A model generated the notes under the pieces. It was not told the DNA's origin, ran no database searches, and saw only the letters and a list, made by a program, of their open reading frames with translations. A program made the position numbers and the translations under genes. Shown one piece after another: positions 30,913 to 44,200 of a DNA stretch of 64,000 nt (position 1 is the first letter of the stretch; every line of letters starts with the position of its first letter). Origin of the DNA: Eudorina sp. 2006-703-Eu-15. Its lineage: Eukaryota > Chlorophyta > Chlorophyceae > Chlamydomonadales > Volvocaceae. Location of the stretch: the NCBI GenBank assembly GCA_003117195.1, contig BDSI01000012.1:124001-188000 (forward strand), read 5' to 3'.

Positions 30913-33900
30913 ATGAACGAGGACCTATTCGTTGTTTCCACTAGCCAGCGCAATGCGCGTCCCTGCGCGATTGCGCTGGGAGCGGACTGGGAGACTCAGT
31001 CGCCGCGATTGAGGGTTGCCGCGACAGCGGCGAATCAAATTTGTCGACAATTGTGGCAGGGCTACTTGTGAAACGAGCTGCATTCCTTCGGGTTGTGCTA
31101 AAACGGTTGCGTGCGTGAGTGGCTCGTCTGTTTCGAGGGCAATTTATGGTGGGGGGCATGGGTGGGTAGGCGCCACTTAGAAGATGGATGCATCACGGAA
31201 CCTATGTGGAAACCGTCCGTCTCCTCGACACGATGGACACGAGAGGGTCTCCCCTTGAGTTTGGAGGGGGGCCTCCTCACAAGTCGTGTTGTGTATTGGT
31301 CGGTTGTTGAGGCTTTCCGCTCGAGCGTCAGGTTAGAGCGAGCCCTGAATAAGTGGTACCAGACCATCGACTGGTCGTGTGTTTCGCGCGGGGCATGTAG
31401 ACTCTAGAGGCTCTTTTCTTGTCTTAGAGAGGCTCTTTTTATAGCGAGGCTCTTGTTTAGCGAGAGGGAGAGCGAGAGTGTTTTGGTTGTCTGGGCTGCG
31501 CTACATATGCGGCGCGAACCTGTCGTGTGTACGTTGTGTAAGAGTGAGGGCACAGGGTGGAGAGAGGGTGACGATGAAGCGAGAGAGACCGCGAGAGTGT
31601 GGAAGAGATGCTGCAGGTGGTTGGGTCAACGCTGTTGCCTCCTTAATTGGGGACCGTTTGGCTTGACGCGGAGACTAATTCAGGGTTCCGCTGATTCTTA
31701 ATTATTCGAAACCTCTCTTGACGGTCTGGCTGTGCGAGAGCTTGGACCTGCAACTGAATGGGTTATGTGCCCCGGGCGTTGCGGCTTGGCTGGGTTGCGC
31801 TTGCGTGGGGCGGTGCGTGTGTGTCGTGTTTTTGTGATGTGTTTTCTCCCTATTTGTAAACCTGCTTTTTGCGAAGGGGCAATTTCTCTTCAGGGGTTGA
31901 GCGAATGCGTGTATGTTGATTTGTATGTGAGGGCGATGTCGGGGAGCTGTCCCACCCGGGTGGGTGCTGGGTGGGTCCCACCCGGCGCTGGCTGGTCACC
32001 CAGGGTTGCCCGGATGGGTGCGAGTCGGTCGCGCACACAACCGGGGCAGTGCTCTGCATGTTGATTTGCATTCCTTGACTGAGAGTTGGCTCCGCATGTA
32101 TTTGTATGCATTTATATTTTGAGTGAGCGGCGGTCGTTCCGAAGGCCGTGGTTCGTTACATGAGACGCCCACGAACGCTTTCTTTGCGCAGCCAGCAACG
32201 GTGCGCACATGTTTCTGTCTGCGGCTGTCCAGCCGGATGCTTTAAGTAAGGTCTCGATTTTATCCATTGTGACTAAGAGGTGGTTGGTCAGACTTGAGCA
32301 AAGCGTACGGCGTATGCCGCACGGTCGTCGTACTTCCCCGCTGGCAAGCATGATGCATGCAGGGCCGGGGTCCAGGGGTGTGGACTGTGTATTTGCGTGT
32401 ATGTGGGTGTTACATATCTGGCCGGGTACATATCTGGCCGGGCCTGACCTTGAACGTGGGGTTAGCGGGGAGGCTGCCCGACCTGAGGTGTGTGTGGGTG
32501 TGTTCAGATGACATGGCCCAATTGGCACACCGAGTCGGCATGTCTGCCGTGCATGACATCGGTGTGTAACATGCTGCGTGTGTGTATCTGTGTAATATCA
32601 TTACGTGCGCGACGCCGGCGTATGAATGGCACGCAACGAGTGGTGAAGACAGGTGTGGTGGCTCGCGTCGTTCGTAGCCCTTCTCCAGCACTCCTTTGGC
32701 CAAAGGAGTCCGAACACTAAAAGATGCACCTGGTCTGCTATATGACCATACCGACATGCCCGAGCCAGTGACGTGATGTCGGTATGTTGCGCTAGCTACC
32801 AGTTGATGAACACAACAGATGAACGACCGTATGAATGAATATACGGCGGACCCCTGCGGACCCCACAAATGCCATTCGTGCCTGCATAGCAAAGAATAAC
32901 ACACGGTTGTACACTTCCTGTGTACGAACAAACGGGCGCAGGTCTCAACACTGTGCCGACAAACTTGAAGCCCGGCCCGTCCTAGCCACGCATTGGTCTC
33001 TAATGGGCCTCTCGACCAGTTTCACACGTAGCGCGCCGGCGTGCCACGCTTGCGCCTGACATCCAGGCACTTCTTCGCCCTTGGATGGCCGGCATTCGCC
33101 CTTGGATGGCCGGCATGTGCGGGAACTAAGCGACGGCGGCCCCTAGCGTTCCATCCTTGGCTCGCTCAGCTCCCTCTTCTGAACCTGCGCCAGGGCCTCC
33201 GCCTCGCAGCTCCGGTCTAGATGTTAACAACGTTGCAGCAGGCACTATCACCCATCCAAACCGAGGTTTTGAGGGAATTGGTTTCGTGTCGCACGGCGCT
33301 CCGACCGAGAAAGCGATGAGTGCCCGTCAGAGAAAGGCTAACAATCCGATCCAAACTGGACAGGATCAGAGTCGTGCGCGGAGGCAGAGGGGATGGTTTG
33401 CAGCCAAAGGCCCGTCGCGCAAGCTGGCAGATATGGTAGGGGCGCACGGGGCCCCGACCATTGCCCAAGAGCACGCCTCTCTTGACTGCACGGCGAACTC
33501 CCGTTTTGTTTCTGACACTCAATGTCTTTGGGTTCTTTGTCGATCTTGCGCAAACCTGGCCAGAGGGCCGGCTAGCACGCAAACAGTTAAAACTCCACAG
33601 TTTTTTAAATACTTTGTAGCATTTAGTTACTGCATTTGTGCGACCTTCGCTTGAGTGTGTCAGGTCGCTGCACAGCAAGTTGACGCAGCTCCAGTCATCC
33701 TATACCGACCCGATCTTTCCTGTGTTCTCGCGTTTATAATATTTCTCAGTGGGGGTTTTTGAGAGAGTGGGACTTTATCTATCTTCGTCATAAACCGCGA
33801 CAGTATGCTTGGATTCTCGAAGCCCCGCCCGGCCGGTACATACAATCATATTTCCATTATTGCACCAGTTTCCACTCGGTTTCTGAGATCAGCTTGTGCT

Positions 33901-36223
33901 CTGTCAGCATCGTGAAGCTAACCAATTTTCAAGCACTGCGGTTTATGTTGCAGGGAGTTTACGGTATTATTCGATTGATTATGTGGAATTGGTATCATGC
34001 ATCAAGGTCCTGCTTCATAGCAGTGCGGTTTTGGGCCGGACCTTGTTTTGATGTTCCCGTACACAGTCATTACATCTCCAGCAAAAGATGCAGATCAACT
34101 TTAAATATATATAATTTCTTGGCATGAAATATCGTTTGCTGGATTCCGGGTTAAATGTCCGGAAACCATTTGGCACGCTGTAAATTTGCAATGCGACGGC
34201 GGCTGCGCTTGAACGATTTGGTAAAGCATCAAAAGCTGGAATGAAGCGCATTTTGAGCTCCCCATGTGCATCGGTCCAGGTATGTGCTAGTGGCATGCTC
34301 TTTCTTCTTCAATCCTTGTTCAGTCACCAGGCTCGCCTCCTCCCACGACATTTCGTACCGTAATGTGTGCACGGTGTGACACAGCCCTTTATTTGCGGCC
34401 GCTTGCTTTCCAACCGTTGGCCGCGTACTTTCCGCGCGCCATCTGCAGGTTTTCGGGGTTTCCGGGGCGCCACCGGAAGGACAACTACTTCTCGTGCCAT
34501 TCCACAAGTCCGATGATCGGGTTGTGCGCTTTCATTCGAAATCGGAAGGCAGTGTGTCCCCGTCCAAATAGCAGGAATAGACGTCAGCGGACGTGCTTGC
34601 ATGCTTTACTTACTGAAGTTCATGAGAAGTGCATTCGTTAACCATAGGGTATTCTGCAGCTGTTACTACCCACGCCTTCGCTCCATACGTAGACTGAGAC
34701 TGCGATGCTGCGCGACGGCTGCTGGGGTACCGATTACAGGCCCCTGCAAGCTGCAACAGCGATCCAGTCAGATCCAGTCAGTCGCACCCACGCCTCCACC
34801 GGCAAACTCCCTCCTCGTCAGTCCGGCGGGAGTCCACTCGCCTCGCGGTTCACCAAGTTCACCAAGCACACACAGCGCCAACCCAACCAACCAACGAACC
34901 TAACCACCAACCGACTCACTGGCAGTACACACCGCCGTTCGGCGCGTCCTTGCCTTCTTTGCCGAGCTGTCACCTCGCCCCGCCGTCAGCCCTCTCACGT
35001 AACCCTCCTCCGCCTCTGCTCCTTATCACATTTGATCTCAAGGCAACCCGCGTTGACCCGCTCAGAGCACCAGCACCCTCGCCGCTTGGACGATCGATCG
35101 CCCCAGGGAGGCGTGCCTCCGGACCGCCCCCTGCACGGGCACCGCCAGGACCTGGGCCCGCACGGGGCACACCGCCGGCCTGCGACGAGGGAGGTGACAG
35201 TGGGGAGAGGATACCGTAGTCGGCGGGGAGCGGTACTATACTGTATGGTACTGTACTGTGCGGTACGGTATGGGGTCAAGCAAGAGTATACGCGTTTCCA
35301 TCTCCATCGGACGGCTCGCGCCAGCTCCGCTCACCATGACGTGCGTGTTCCTCTACGCAGTCAGCCATACCGCCGCCAACTGCGACGGTAACGGGGCGCC
35401 GGAGGACCGGCCCCCGCCGGCCGGACCTGCTGGGGTGGCACCCTCAGCAGAGGAGCCGAGAATCCACCGTTCCACACCCCACCCCACCCCACCCCACCCC
35501 ATCCACCATCCACACCCCACCCCGCCCCGCCCCATCCACACCCACACCCCACCCCCACCCGCACCTGCTGACGCGCGGGGCGATCGAGTTGGAGCCCACA
35601 GCGGAGGAGCTCAGGCTGCCGAAGCGCCGCACGGAGGCACCCGCGGCGCCGCCGCGTGCCGCCTGCTGCGCCCGCGAGCTCCCTGCCGCCGCCTTGGTCG
35701 CGCCTGCGGCCGTCGCGAGGTCGTCCGCGGTCAGTGACAGTGACAGCGCGCTCTAAGAAAATGTGTTGGCATGAGAGCACACTGGCCTGCCCGTGTTGCG
35801 TGTGGCATGTTGCCCGACAGGTAGAAAGCCAGACAAGACAAGACAAGACGAGATATGCACAGCAGCACCAGACCTCCCGGCGCATCGACCCTCCCCAAGC
35901 TTCAACTGGAAGCAATGTTCAAGGGGAACCAGAACACCTAGCCGAGCCGATCCGTGACAAGTACGGAAGTACGGCGCAAGCCCGAGCTTGCATGCCGGGG
36001 CGCATGACTGCGGTAATCACTAACTAGATGCCGGGGGGCCTCGGCGGAGGTCTCGCGGCCCGCCTCCAACCGGGTCAAAGCGCCTGACCTCCATCCAGGC
36101 TGACGGGCCCAGGCTGCGGGGCCTTGGTCGTGTTGTCTTGTCCGCCTCAACCCTCGTTGCCGGCCCCCCCCCTTCCACCCGGGATCAAATGCACCACAGC
36201 CCGCACCCATCCACCCACCCACC
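30913..36223. other. Long intergenic region with no firm gene
   Basis: It should start with the VTC2 3' UTR (TGTAA signals at about 31856 and 32567) and end with the 3' UTR of the cyclophilin gene. 33075-33117 is a tandem pair of CGCCCTTGGATGGCCGGCAT. 35466-35560 is rich in CCCCA repeats. Open frames are short and lack domains, apart from the weak minus-strand exon candidate at 35565-35752. 33600-34700 is AT-richer and looks non-coding. Confidence 0.45.
35565..35752 (-). CDS. Possible exon of an unrecognised gene
   Basis: A minus-strand frame bounded by a good acceptor (TTTTCTTAG before 35752) and a donor (GTGCGG after 35565), with strongly biased third positions. It encodes LTADDLATAAGATKAAAGSS and RRFGSLSSSAVGSNSIAPR. 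Candidate partner exons lie near 35385-35460 and 35050-35200, but I could not fix the frame. No domain recognised; it may be spurious. Confidence 0.25.
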
Positions 36224-37343
36224 CTACCCACCCGCCGGCAGCTCGCCGCAGTCCGCCACCATCACATCAAACGCCGTCTCGCCGCTGCGGCTGCCGCACG
36301 CCTCGATCGCCTTGACGACCTCGTAACCGTCAACCACCTGGTTGGGGAGGTGCCGTGCCGTCACCAACCACAGTCCTCGACACATCATTGAACATAGTTC
36401 ACATGTACTGTGTGTGTTGACGGTGTGGCGCCGACGGCAGGAGGATTGCACGGCAACCGCGACCATGGAGCAGCCGTCCAATCTTCAATGGCTGGCAACT
36501 ATGAGACCGAACAGACTGACGGACCGGCCGGCGGACAACCAGATCGCGGCATCCCGGGCGATGACATATCCTTGACGTGGCGGGCCCCGAGGTGTCAAAG
36601 CGAACAAACCCGCCCGGAAGGTAAGTGACAGGCGCCAGGGCCGGGGCCGCGCTCTCGCCCAGGGAGGCGTCTGGAACCCTTCCGCTCCCCTCCGCGTCAC
36701 AAAAGGGAGCCCCATCGGTGGGGGTGGGGATGAGGGTATAGGAAATTGGTGGACATATTGGGGATCAGGGTGGGGATGGGGTGGGGATGGGGGGGATGGG
36801 GATGGGGGGATGGGGGTGGGGGTGGGGATGGGGTGGGGATGGGGGGGGATGGGGTGGGGATGGGGATGGGGATGGGGATGGGGATGGGATGGGATGGGGA
36901 TGGGGATGGGGATGGGGATGGGATGGGATGGGATGGGGATGGGGATGGGATGGGGATGGGGATGGGGATGGGGATGGGGATGGGGATGGGGATGGGGATG
37001 GGGATGGGGGGGATGGGATGGGGAGGGGGATGGGATGGGGATGGGGATGGGGATGGGGATGGGATGGGGATGGGGATGGGATGGGGATGGGATGGGATGG
37101 GGATGGGGATGGGGATGGGGATGGGGATGGGGATGGGGATGGGGATGGGGATGGGGATGGGGATGGGGATGGGGGGGGGATGGGGATGGGGATGGGGGTG
37201 GGGATGGGGATGGGGATGGGGATGGGGATGGGGATGGGGGGGTGGGGATGGGGATGGGGATGGGGATGGGGATGGGGATGGGGATGGGGGTGGGGATGGG
37301 GATGGGGATGGGGTGGGGATGGGGATGGGGATGGGATGGGGAT

Positions 37344-37381
<38 letters not shown>

Positions 37382-37759
37382 GGGGGGGGGGTGGGGATGG
37401 GGATGGGGATGGGATGGGGATGGGGATGGGGATGGGGATGGGGATGGGGATGGGGATGGGGATGGGGATGGGGATGGGGATGGGATGGGGATGGGGATGG
37501 GGATGGGGATGGGGATGGGGATGGGGATGGGGATGGGGATGGGGATGGGGATGGGGATGGGGATGGGGATGGGGATGGGGATGGGGATGGGGATGGGGAT
37601 GGGATGGGGGTGGGGATGGGGATGGGGATGGGGGTGGGGATGGGGATGGGGATGGGGATGGGGATGGGATGGGGATGGGATGGGGATGGGGTGGGGGGGG
37701 GTGGGGTGGGGATGGGGATGGGGTGGGGATGGGGATGGGGATGGGGGTGGGGTGGGGAT

Positions 37760-37792
<33 letters not shown>

Positions 37793-37798
37793 GGGGGT

Positions 37799-37831
<33 letters not shown>

Positions 37832-38512
37832 GGGGATGGGGGTGGGGGTGGGGGTGGTCAGCCCCAAACTCACCTGGCCGAACACGACGTGCTTTCCGTC
37901 CAGCCACGGGGTCTGGGAGGTGCAGAGGAAGAACTGGCTGCCGTTGGTGTTGGGGCCGGCGTTGGCCATGGACAGCACACCCGGGCCGGTGTGTCGCAGC
38001 TTGAAGTTCTGCGGCATGGGATGACGTGATGGTGGTGCGGACCGAGCGCCCTCGAACATGGAAGACTCGATGTGAAGCGAAGCGGCGGGCACGCGCGGAC
38101 ACATACATGTGCTAGTACGTGTTCACAAACAAGCAAGGAGACGCAGCGGTGAACGCGCACCCGTGCTCGCATGGGAGGTGCACCCGCGTCCCGGCGGGGC
38201 CCATGTACGGCACCCTAAATGGTTCCAGCCCTGGCGTGCGGTTCTGACTTCTGTGTTACGGGGCCTGACGGCATGCGCTGAACAAACCGCCTGCGCCGTT
38301 CCCCCTCCCCTGTTCGCTGCGCACCTCGTCCTCGAAGCGGGAGCCGTAGATGCTCATGCCGCCGGTGCCGTTGTCCCGCGTGAAGTCACCGCCCTGTGGG
38401 GGGTCAGGTCAGGGCAGGTCAGGTCAGGCCAGGTGGGCCGGGGACGACATGGGGAGCAACATCGGCAACGGAGTAGCTTTGCCTTGCGTTGCCTGCCATG
38501 GCAACGGAGTCA

Positions 38513-38561
<49 letters not shown>

Positions 38562-40204
38562 ACCTGGTCCCCTTCCGCCGGCGCCCCGCCCCGCCCCGGC
38601 CCCACCTGGCACATGAAGCTGGGGATGACCCGGTGGAAGCGTGAGTCCTTGTAGCCCTTGCCCGACTCCCGCAGGCACAGCTGCCGGAAGTTCTGTTCGG
38701 GGGTCGGCAGTCGGCAGTTGGGGCATGTGCGGCGGTCGGCAGTCGGGGCAGTTGGGGCACCGGCTGGCTTACGGTAAGCAAACGCAGACGGAGGGCGGTC
38801 CCAAGGCACGGGCCCACAGGCGCAGTCGGGGCTACGGGTAACGGTTACAAAAAAGGGAAGCTGAAACAGCTGCTGCCGTGAAGGGAAGCTGAAACAGCTG
38901 CTGCCGTGATGAGCAAGCAGCTCGTTTCGGTCGCGTGAGGTTGGCGCCGTGCTGCCTTAGCTCGATGGATGTACGAGTCGGTTCGGACAGTTAGGACAGG
39001 TAGGACGAGGAGATGAGGTTGCTAGGGTAGAGGAGGCCGTGGGACTGGGTGGAGATGAGCGCCGCCGGGACCGCCTGGCGGGATAAGGCCCGGCTGGATT
39101 GCAGGGCCCGGCGGGGCCTCCTGCTAGGGGGCGCCAGCCACCATGCGTGGGTGCATGTATGCCTGCGGGTACCGAATGGGGTGGAATGCGAGGTGGCAGG
39201 GGGATACCGCACCTCGGCGGTCTTGGGCGTCACGTCGGACTTGAGCTCCTGCAGCGGGCAAACGAACAGCGGGGCGGGCGGGGAGAGTCACGGGCGCCCC
39301 AACCCGAAGATTCGAGTCGACTGTGTGCGGCAGGCGGGTAATGCGGCATCGCGATGTGGGAAGCGCGGTGCATGCCCCGCGCGCTTGCATCCGGGATGTG
39401 GTAATTCGCAGGCCCTAATGAGGATGAGCCGCGGATGAGAGGCCCCAGCGTTTCGACGGGCTTCCTTTGAAGACAGCAGGGGCCGCGCCAGCCCCGCTGC
39501 CTCAGCCTCGCCCACAATCCCATCTCGACTGCGGACCGCGCCACCGTGGTTTCTCCCCGATGCATGCGAACAAAAGCCCCAACTTTTGCGAAGGCGCACT
39601 GAGCAGCCGCAGCGCCGCTGCAAGATCGTCCACAGCTGAAACACTCGATGCGCCATGAGCTTCGCAAACCCTAGGATCCCAACGACGCCCGTCTGCACTT
39701 GCCATGACGATCCGTCCCAACGGGGTGGCGTCGCCGTAGCGGCCGAGCTTGATGTCGAAGAAGACCAGCGGGTTGGCCTGCAGGGTTACCGAAGGCAACG
39801 CCCCGCAGCGCGTTCAACAGCTAACTAAGGATGCGTTCGGTTGGTCCCCGCGGGCCCCGCCTTCAGAGGTTAACTCGCTCCCGTCACTCGCGTGTACTGT
39901 AAGGGTCTCTACTGAGTGGCCCCCGCAGGGACAGACGGCGAGCGTACCCGACGTTGTTATCGGCTTATCAATAATATGTGCAAAAAATGATTTTCCATTA
40001 CGCGTGTCCCTTACTGGTCGGCTGACGTAGGAAGCATATTGTAGGCTGGGAGCAATCCCAGCCAGCTGTGGCAGATTAATTGTTCAAGTGAATACACTTC
40101 GTTGCACTTACAGGGTTGGGTGGGCCTAGCGGCGGCATGTAAGCGGCCTTCGACTTGGCCATCTGAGCGATGGCATCCTTGTTGACGCTCTGACCCTGAC
40201 CCAT
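36224..40204 (-). CDS. Single-domain cyclophilin, peptidyl-prolyl cis-trans isomerase
   Basis: This catalyses cis-trans isomerisation of Xaa-Pro bonds. Exons (minus): 40112-40204, 39703-39777, 39213-39248, 38606-38692, 38325-38393, 37874-38008 and 36224-36337, giving 202 residues. Every intron is phase 0. A 31-residue N-terminal extension ([20 protein letters not shown]) precedes the domain; it is not an obvious transit peptide, so a cytosolic or nuclear location is likely. Active-site signatures are complete: [15 protein letters not shown] (catalytic Arg, Phe and Gln), NGSQFF, and the cyclosporin-contact Trp in [11 protein letters not shown]. Intron 2 starts GCAAGT, a GC-AG intron. Intron 6 holds a 1.1-kb G-rich tract and intron 4 a CTG run. 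The gene diverges from CEP76, 1 kb away. Confidence 0.95.
36770..37858. repeat. GGGGAT microsatellite with long poly-G runs
   Basis: About 1.1 kb of GGGGAT with GGGAT and GGGGGT variants, on the plus strand. It has three uninterrupted G runs: 37344-37380 (37), 37760-37791 (32) and 37799-37830 (32). It lies wholly in intron 6 of the cyclophilin gene, so the pre-mRNA carries the C-rich strand. The base count of such tracts is error-prone in assemblies. Confidence 0.95.
38515..38556. repeat. (GCT)14 trinucleotide repeat in a cyclophilin intron
   Basis: Fourteen uninterrupted GCT units between exons 4 and 5 of the cyclophilin gene; CAG in the sense of transcription ends here as AGC/CAG. Non-coding. 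Confidence 0.95.
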
Positions 40205-41211
40205 TTTTCCTGTCTAATGCTCCCGAAGTCAAAGATACAACTTTAATTATCCAAAGTCACAAGGTGTGTGTCGCCATCTCGCCAATAACGTTTGTCGCGC
40301 GGGATCCAGATCTCGGTTAAAACAGTTGCGACCACACATTTGCTTGTTTGCCTGAACTCCGCCAGTTGCTTAATTTGGCTCTTGTGTGCCCACCGACCTT
40401 CTAATCGGTTGGGCAGCTAAAACACATAATATGGCGCAATCTGGGCCGCTCCCCCCAAGCTGAGGCGCAGACTGGCACAGCGGGCGCAGAGATGTTCAGT
40501 GCACGTAACCATATACAACTCGGCAAACCAGCGAGACGCAGCCTTGAGACGCGCGTGGTAGCTATTCAAGGTGCTGGGAGCCGCTACGCAGGGTTCTTTA
40601 GAAGATGGTGAGAAAATCCCACTGTATGGGCCTTGAGTGTAGAAGGGAGAAGGCAGGCCAAGGCAGTTAGCATTCAACGTTGTAAGCCGGATTCCGCAAG
40701 GGCCATCCAGCGCCACACAATCTTGTTATATGGATAACAATGGTATTGGGTTCCCAACCAATCAAGGAGGGTAGAACCAGCACGAGCCAGCCACACGGTC
40801 CTGGGGCCGAGCACTGATGTGGCTACGTTTATGGGGGGAAACGCCTCTCTCGTTCGCTATGTGTGCAGCCCAAAATTCATCACCAGGGTAAGACAATATG
40901 TGTATAAACCTTGACTCATGTGAGAAGCACGCAGTCCCGTACGGCCAATGCCAAACAAGCATTGAGCTCAAAGCTCGCATCAATACACACAATGTCAATA
41001 GCAATTATTGTACTATGAGGGCAGATTAGCTGTAATTGTGTGCTCACTGGTTCCAGCTTGCAGATTTGAATTCCGAAAGACTCTTCAATTGGCACTGAGC
41101 ATGGACAATCATTCTACACATGTCCTTTCTTCGCAAGCTAGCAGCGTACCAAGATGTAGCTAACATTTGCAGGGCCAATCGTACCGCGTTGTGATACACC
41201 TGATACTGCCC
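40205..41211. other. Bidirectional spacer between cyclophilin and CEP76
   Basis: The two genes diverge, with start codons 1,007 bases apart. Both promoters and leaders must lie here. The sequence is moderately AT-rich and has no credible gene. No clear TATA box was identified. Confidence 0.5.
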
Positions 41212-44200
41212 ATGGAGGACGCGAAAGTCACGGAGTTGCGCAAGGCTGTCCGCCAGCAGCTCCAACAAGCTGGAGTGCAAGGGGTTCTACATCAGCTACT
41301 GTTGGAGTATCAGCGGGCGGGCGAGCATGTTACTCCGGACGAGGCCCTGGACGTCCTTGAGGTAGGGCGAGCACGTGTTCGGCCGGTCAGTGCAACAGCA
41401 GCGGACGCCACGAACTGGTTTTGCTGCTGCACAGGGACGCGGCGTCGTGGATCAACTCGTGCGCGGCATCCGTCCGCCGCAGCCGGCGTTGGAGGTCCTT
41501 GCGCAAATATCGAATGTCGGGCCTCTAAAGCCACCTGAGCTGCCACCGTAAGCCCTGCCTGATCCGCGTTCCGGGGACAAAGGTCCGCCGATGACGATTC
41601 ACGATTGCGAAATTGCGATGCAGAGGCAAAGTCTTTTTGCACGTGAAGCTGCTGGGCGGCCGGGCGTTCACCGACTACACAGTCCGCATCCCCGGCCCTG
41701 TCGAACGGCTGCAGCTTTCCTTGGAGCTGTTCGGCCAGCGCTTCACGTGCCAGCCCGTCGCGGCGGTGGCCGAGCCGGCTTTCGTCGGCGAGGCCTTCTT
41801 CCAGCTCCCCACGAGCAAGGGCCCGGCTGATCCGCTGCAGCTGCTGGAGCTGCGGCAGGGGCTGCACGTGGTGGTGATGCAGCTGAACCCGCTGGCAGCC
41901 CCGGCGGATGCGCACTGGGGTGAGGCATAACGCATAAGGGCAGGATGGCCGGGTTGGAACTCTAGGAGACGTTCGTGGGGGCCGCGCTGGCACGCGACCG
42001 ACCGGCTGGCGAGCATCCGCGGACCAGGGATGACCATAAGGATGATCGGGATTCGGGAGGACGCATGACTGGCTTGGATACATTTCCACAAGGGGGATCC
42101 GCGAAGCATTTTTGCCGTGCGGATGGCCCTCTTCGTCCATCATGTCCGGAAACACCACTGTCGTGCTTCCGCGCCCCTGATGCCCGCAGACCTCGGCCCG
42201 GGCCCGGCCGCGGCCGCCGCCGCCGCGGCCGCCCCGGAGGCGGTCTCCCGGCAGCTGTCGGTGCGGCGGCTTGTGTGCGCCCTGGGAACCGCCGAGTGGC
42301 GGACCGCGCTCCTGCGGCGCGGCAAGGTGGTGGTGTCAGTGCAGCTGGGCGCTGGCCCAGGTGAGGGGGCCGCGCATCGGGCGGGGCGGGGCGTTCCTGC
42401 AGGGCTGCGGGCGCTGTCGGTACTCTAGGGCCACCGCGAATCGTCGTTGCAGAGGCGAACCCCGGGGGGTACAGGGCCCCACTGCCATCCATGGGACCAT
42501 GGCCGAATATTTTGGTTATGGCGCAGTCCATGGGCAGAACACGACCTTGCCGGCGGTGGGAAGCCTGTTAAGTTGATGAGTTGAGCGGTCCTTGAAAGAA
42601 ACTGCGTTTGGCGTGCACTGCGGCGGCCGGTCCAGGAGCCAGCGGCGCCATGCCCGCGTCCACTGCGCCCGCCGGCATGCTGACACTGCAGCTGGAGCTG
42701 CGGCCGGCGTTCTCCGCGGCGCTGGATGAGGTGCTGCTCAAGAGCCAGCAGCGGATGGAGCACGCGCGGGATGCGGACGTCATGGCCGCATTCGTGGCGA
42801 ACGCCAAGGTGGGCGGAAAGAATGCCATCGGGCGAACGACGAACGCACGTTTGGGACCAACTTAAGTCCATTCAATGACGTTGCATTTCGCATAATGATG
42901 TACGCGTGTGTGCCTTGAAGTGCGTCAGACGGATCCGACCTGAGGCTTGGGAGCTGTCATTGCGAGCCGTTCGAAGTGACATGTGGAACCGTGGGCGCGT
43001 GTTGCCGACGCGATGAGCGAATGCCTCAGGCTGTCTGGCGTTCGTTGTTGGACCGCAGGCGTGGTGGGGCGACTACGTGTCCCAGAACCTGGCCTTCAAG
43101 GCGCGGCCCATCAAGGTGAGGCTACACACCGTATACCGTATTGCCCTGGTAAACACCGTTGATACCTTTTCGGGGTCCGCTGTAACGTTCATTCATTCAA
43201 GGTGAGGCCACGGCTTCGAACACCACCTCCAGGCATGCCCTCGTCCAGCCACTTCCTTACATGGCGCACCCTATTGGGCCTCCCGGTGAGCGACCCTCAT
43301 CTCGTCCCTGTGCGGGCCGCGTACCTGCACCCACAATCCCGCCACCGCCTGACCAAGGAATTCCGGACCCCATCCCTCCCTGTTGTGACCCGCCTTAACA
43401 AAAAGCGCTTGCAAGCTGATGCTACCGATCTCGGATCACTCCAGGACCCCATCCCTCCCCTGGACCCCTCCTCGCCTGTCTACCCATATCTACCCATGTC
43501 TAACAATGTCCTGTACCCCTCCTGGCCTCTCGTCAGGTCCTGGCCACCGGCGAGGACGGCAGCCAGTACCCGGTCTGCTGCTTCGTGCGGCCGCTGCAGC
43601 TGGGCAGGACGCTGGCCAACGCACGCGAGGCAGCCCGCTTCGTCAGCCTGCTGAGGCGGCGGGAGGATATGGCGGCGCTGCCCACGGGGGGCCTCAGCGA
43701 GGTGGCCGAGTGCTGGTGCCTGCTGCACACCGTGCTGGCCTCGGGGACGGCAACCAAGGTGGAAGGGGGAGGAGGCGCGGAGGGCCGATGGGTTATAAGG
43801 GCGCGGCGTGGGTGATAAAGGGATTCTGGGCGCGCTTCCTCCGCATCTTGGTTTTTGTTTTCGGTCTTGCCTTTCCTGCGGCTAGAAAAATCCATCCGAA
43901 TACAGAGCACGCTCACATATCCGTGCGGCCTGTAGTTGCGGCAAGCGTGTCGGGTCAGACGTGCAGCCTACGGGGAAGGAAGGCAAGTATAGCCCGCGCC
44001 ACTGTGTTGCGCGCAGGAGGAGATGGCGGTGCTGCTGTGCAGCCTGCTGCTGGGCTTTGGCCTGGACGCGTGGGTGGTGGTGGGGCGGTTGAACGACGGC
44101 AGCGGCCACTCCTGGGTCATGACCCGTGGGCCGCTCGCCTCGCCATGCTTCTGGGAGCCGAGCACAGGTGCGGCCGCCGTCAGGCATACCTCATACGTTT

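Noticed and set aside
36746..38108. Several 400-540 codon frames on both strands across the GGGGAT tract
   Set aside because: They consist of Met/Gly/Trp/Asp or Pro/His/Ile repeats produced by the microsatellite, which lies in an intron.
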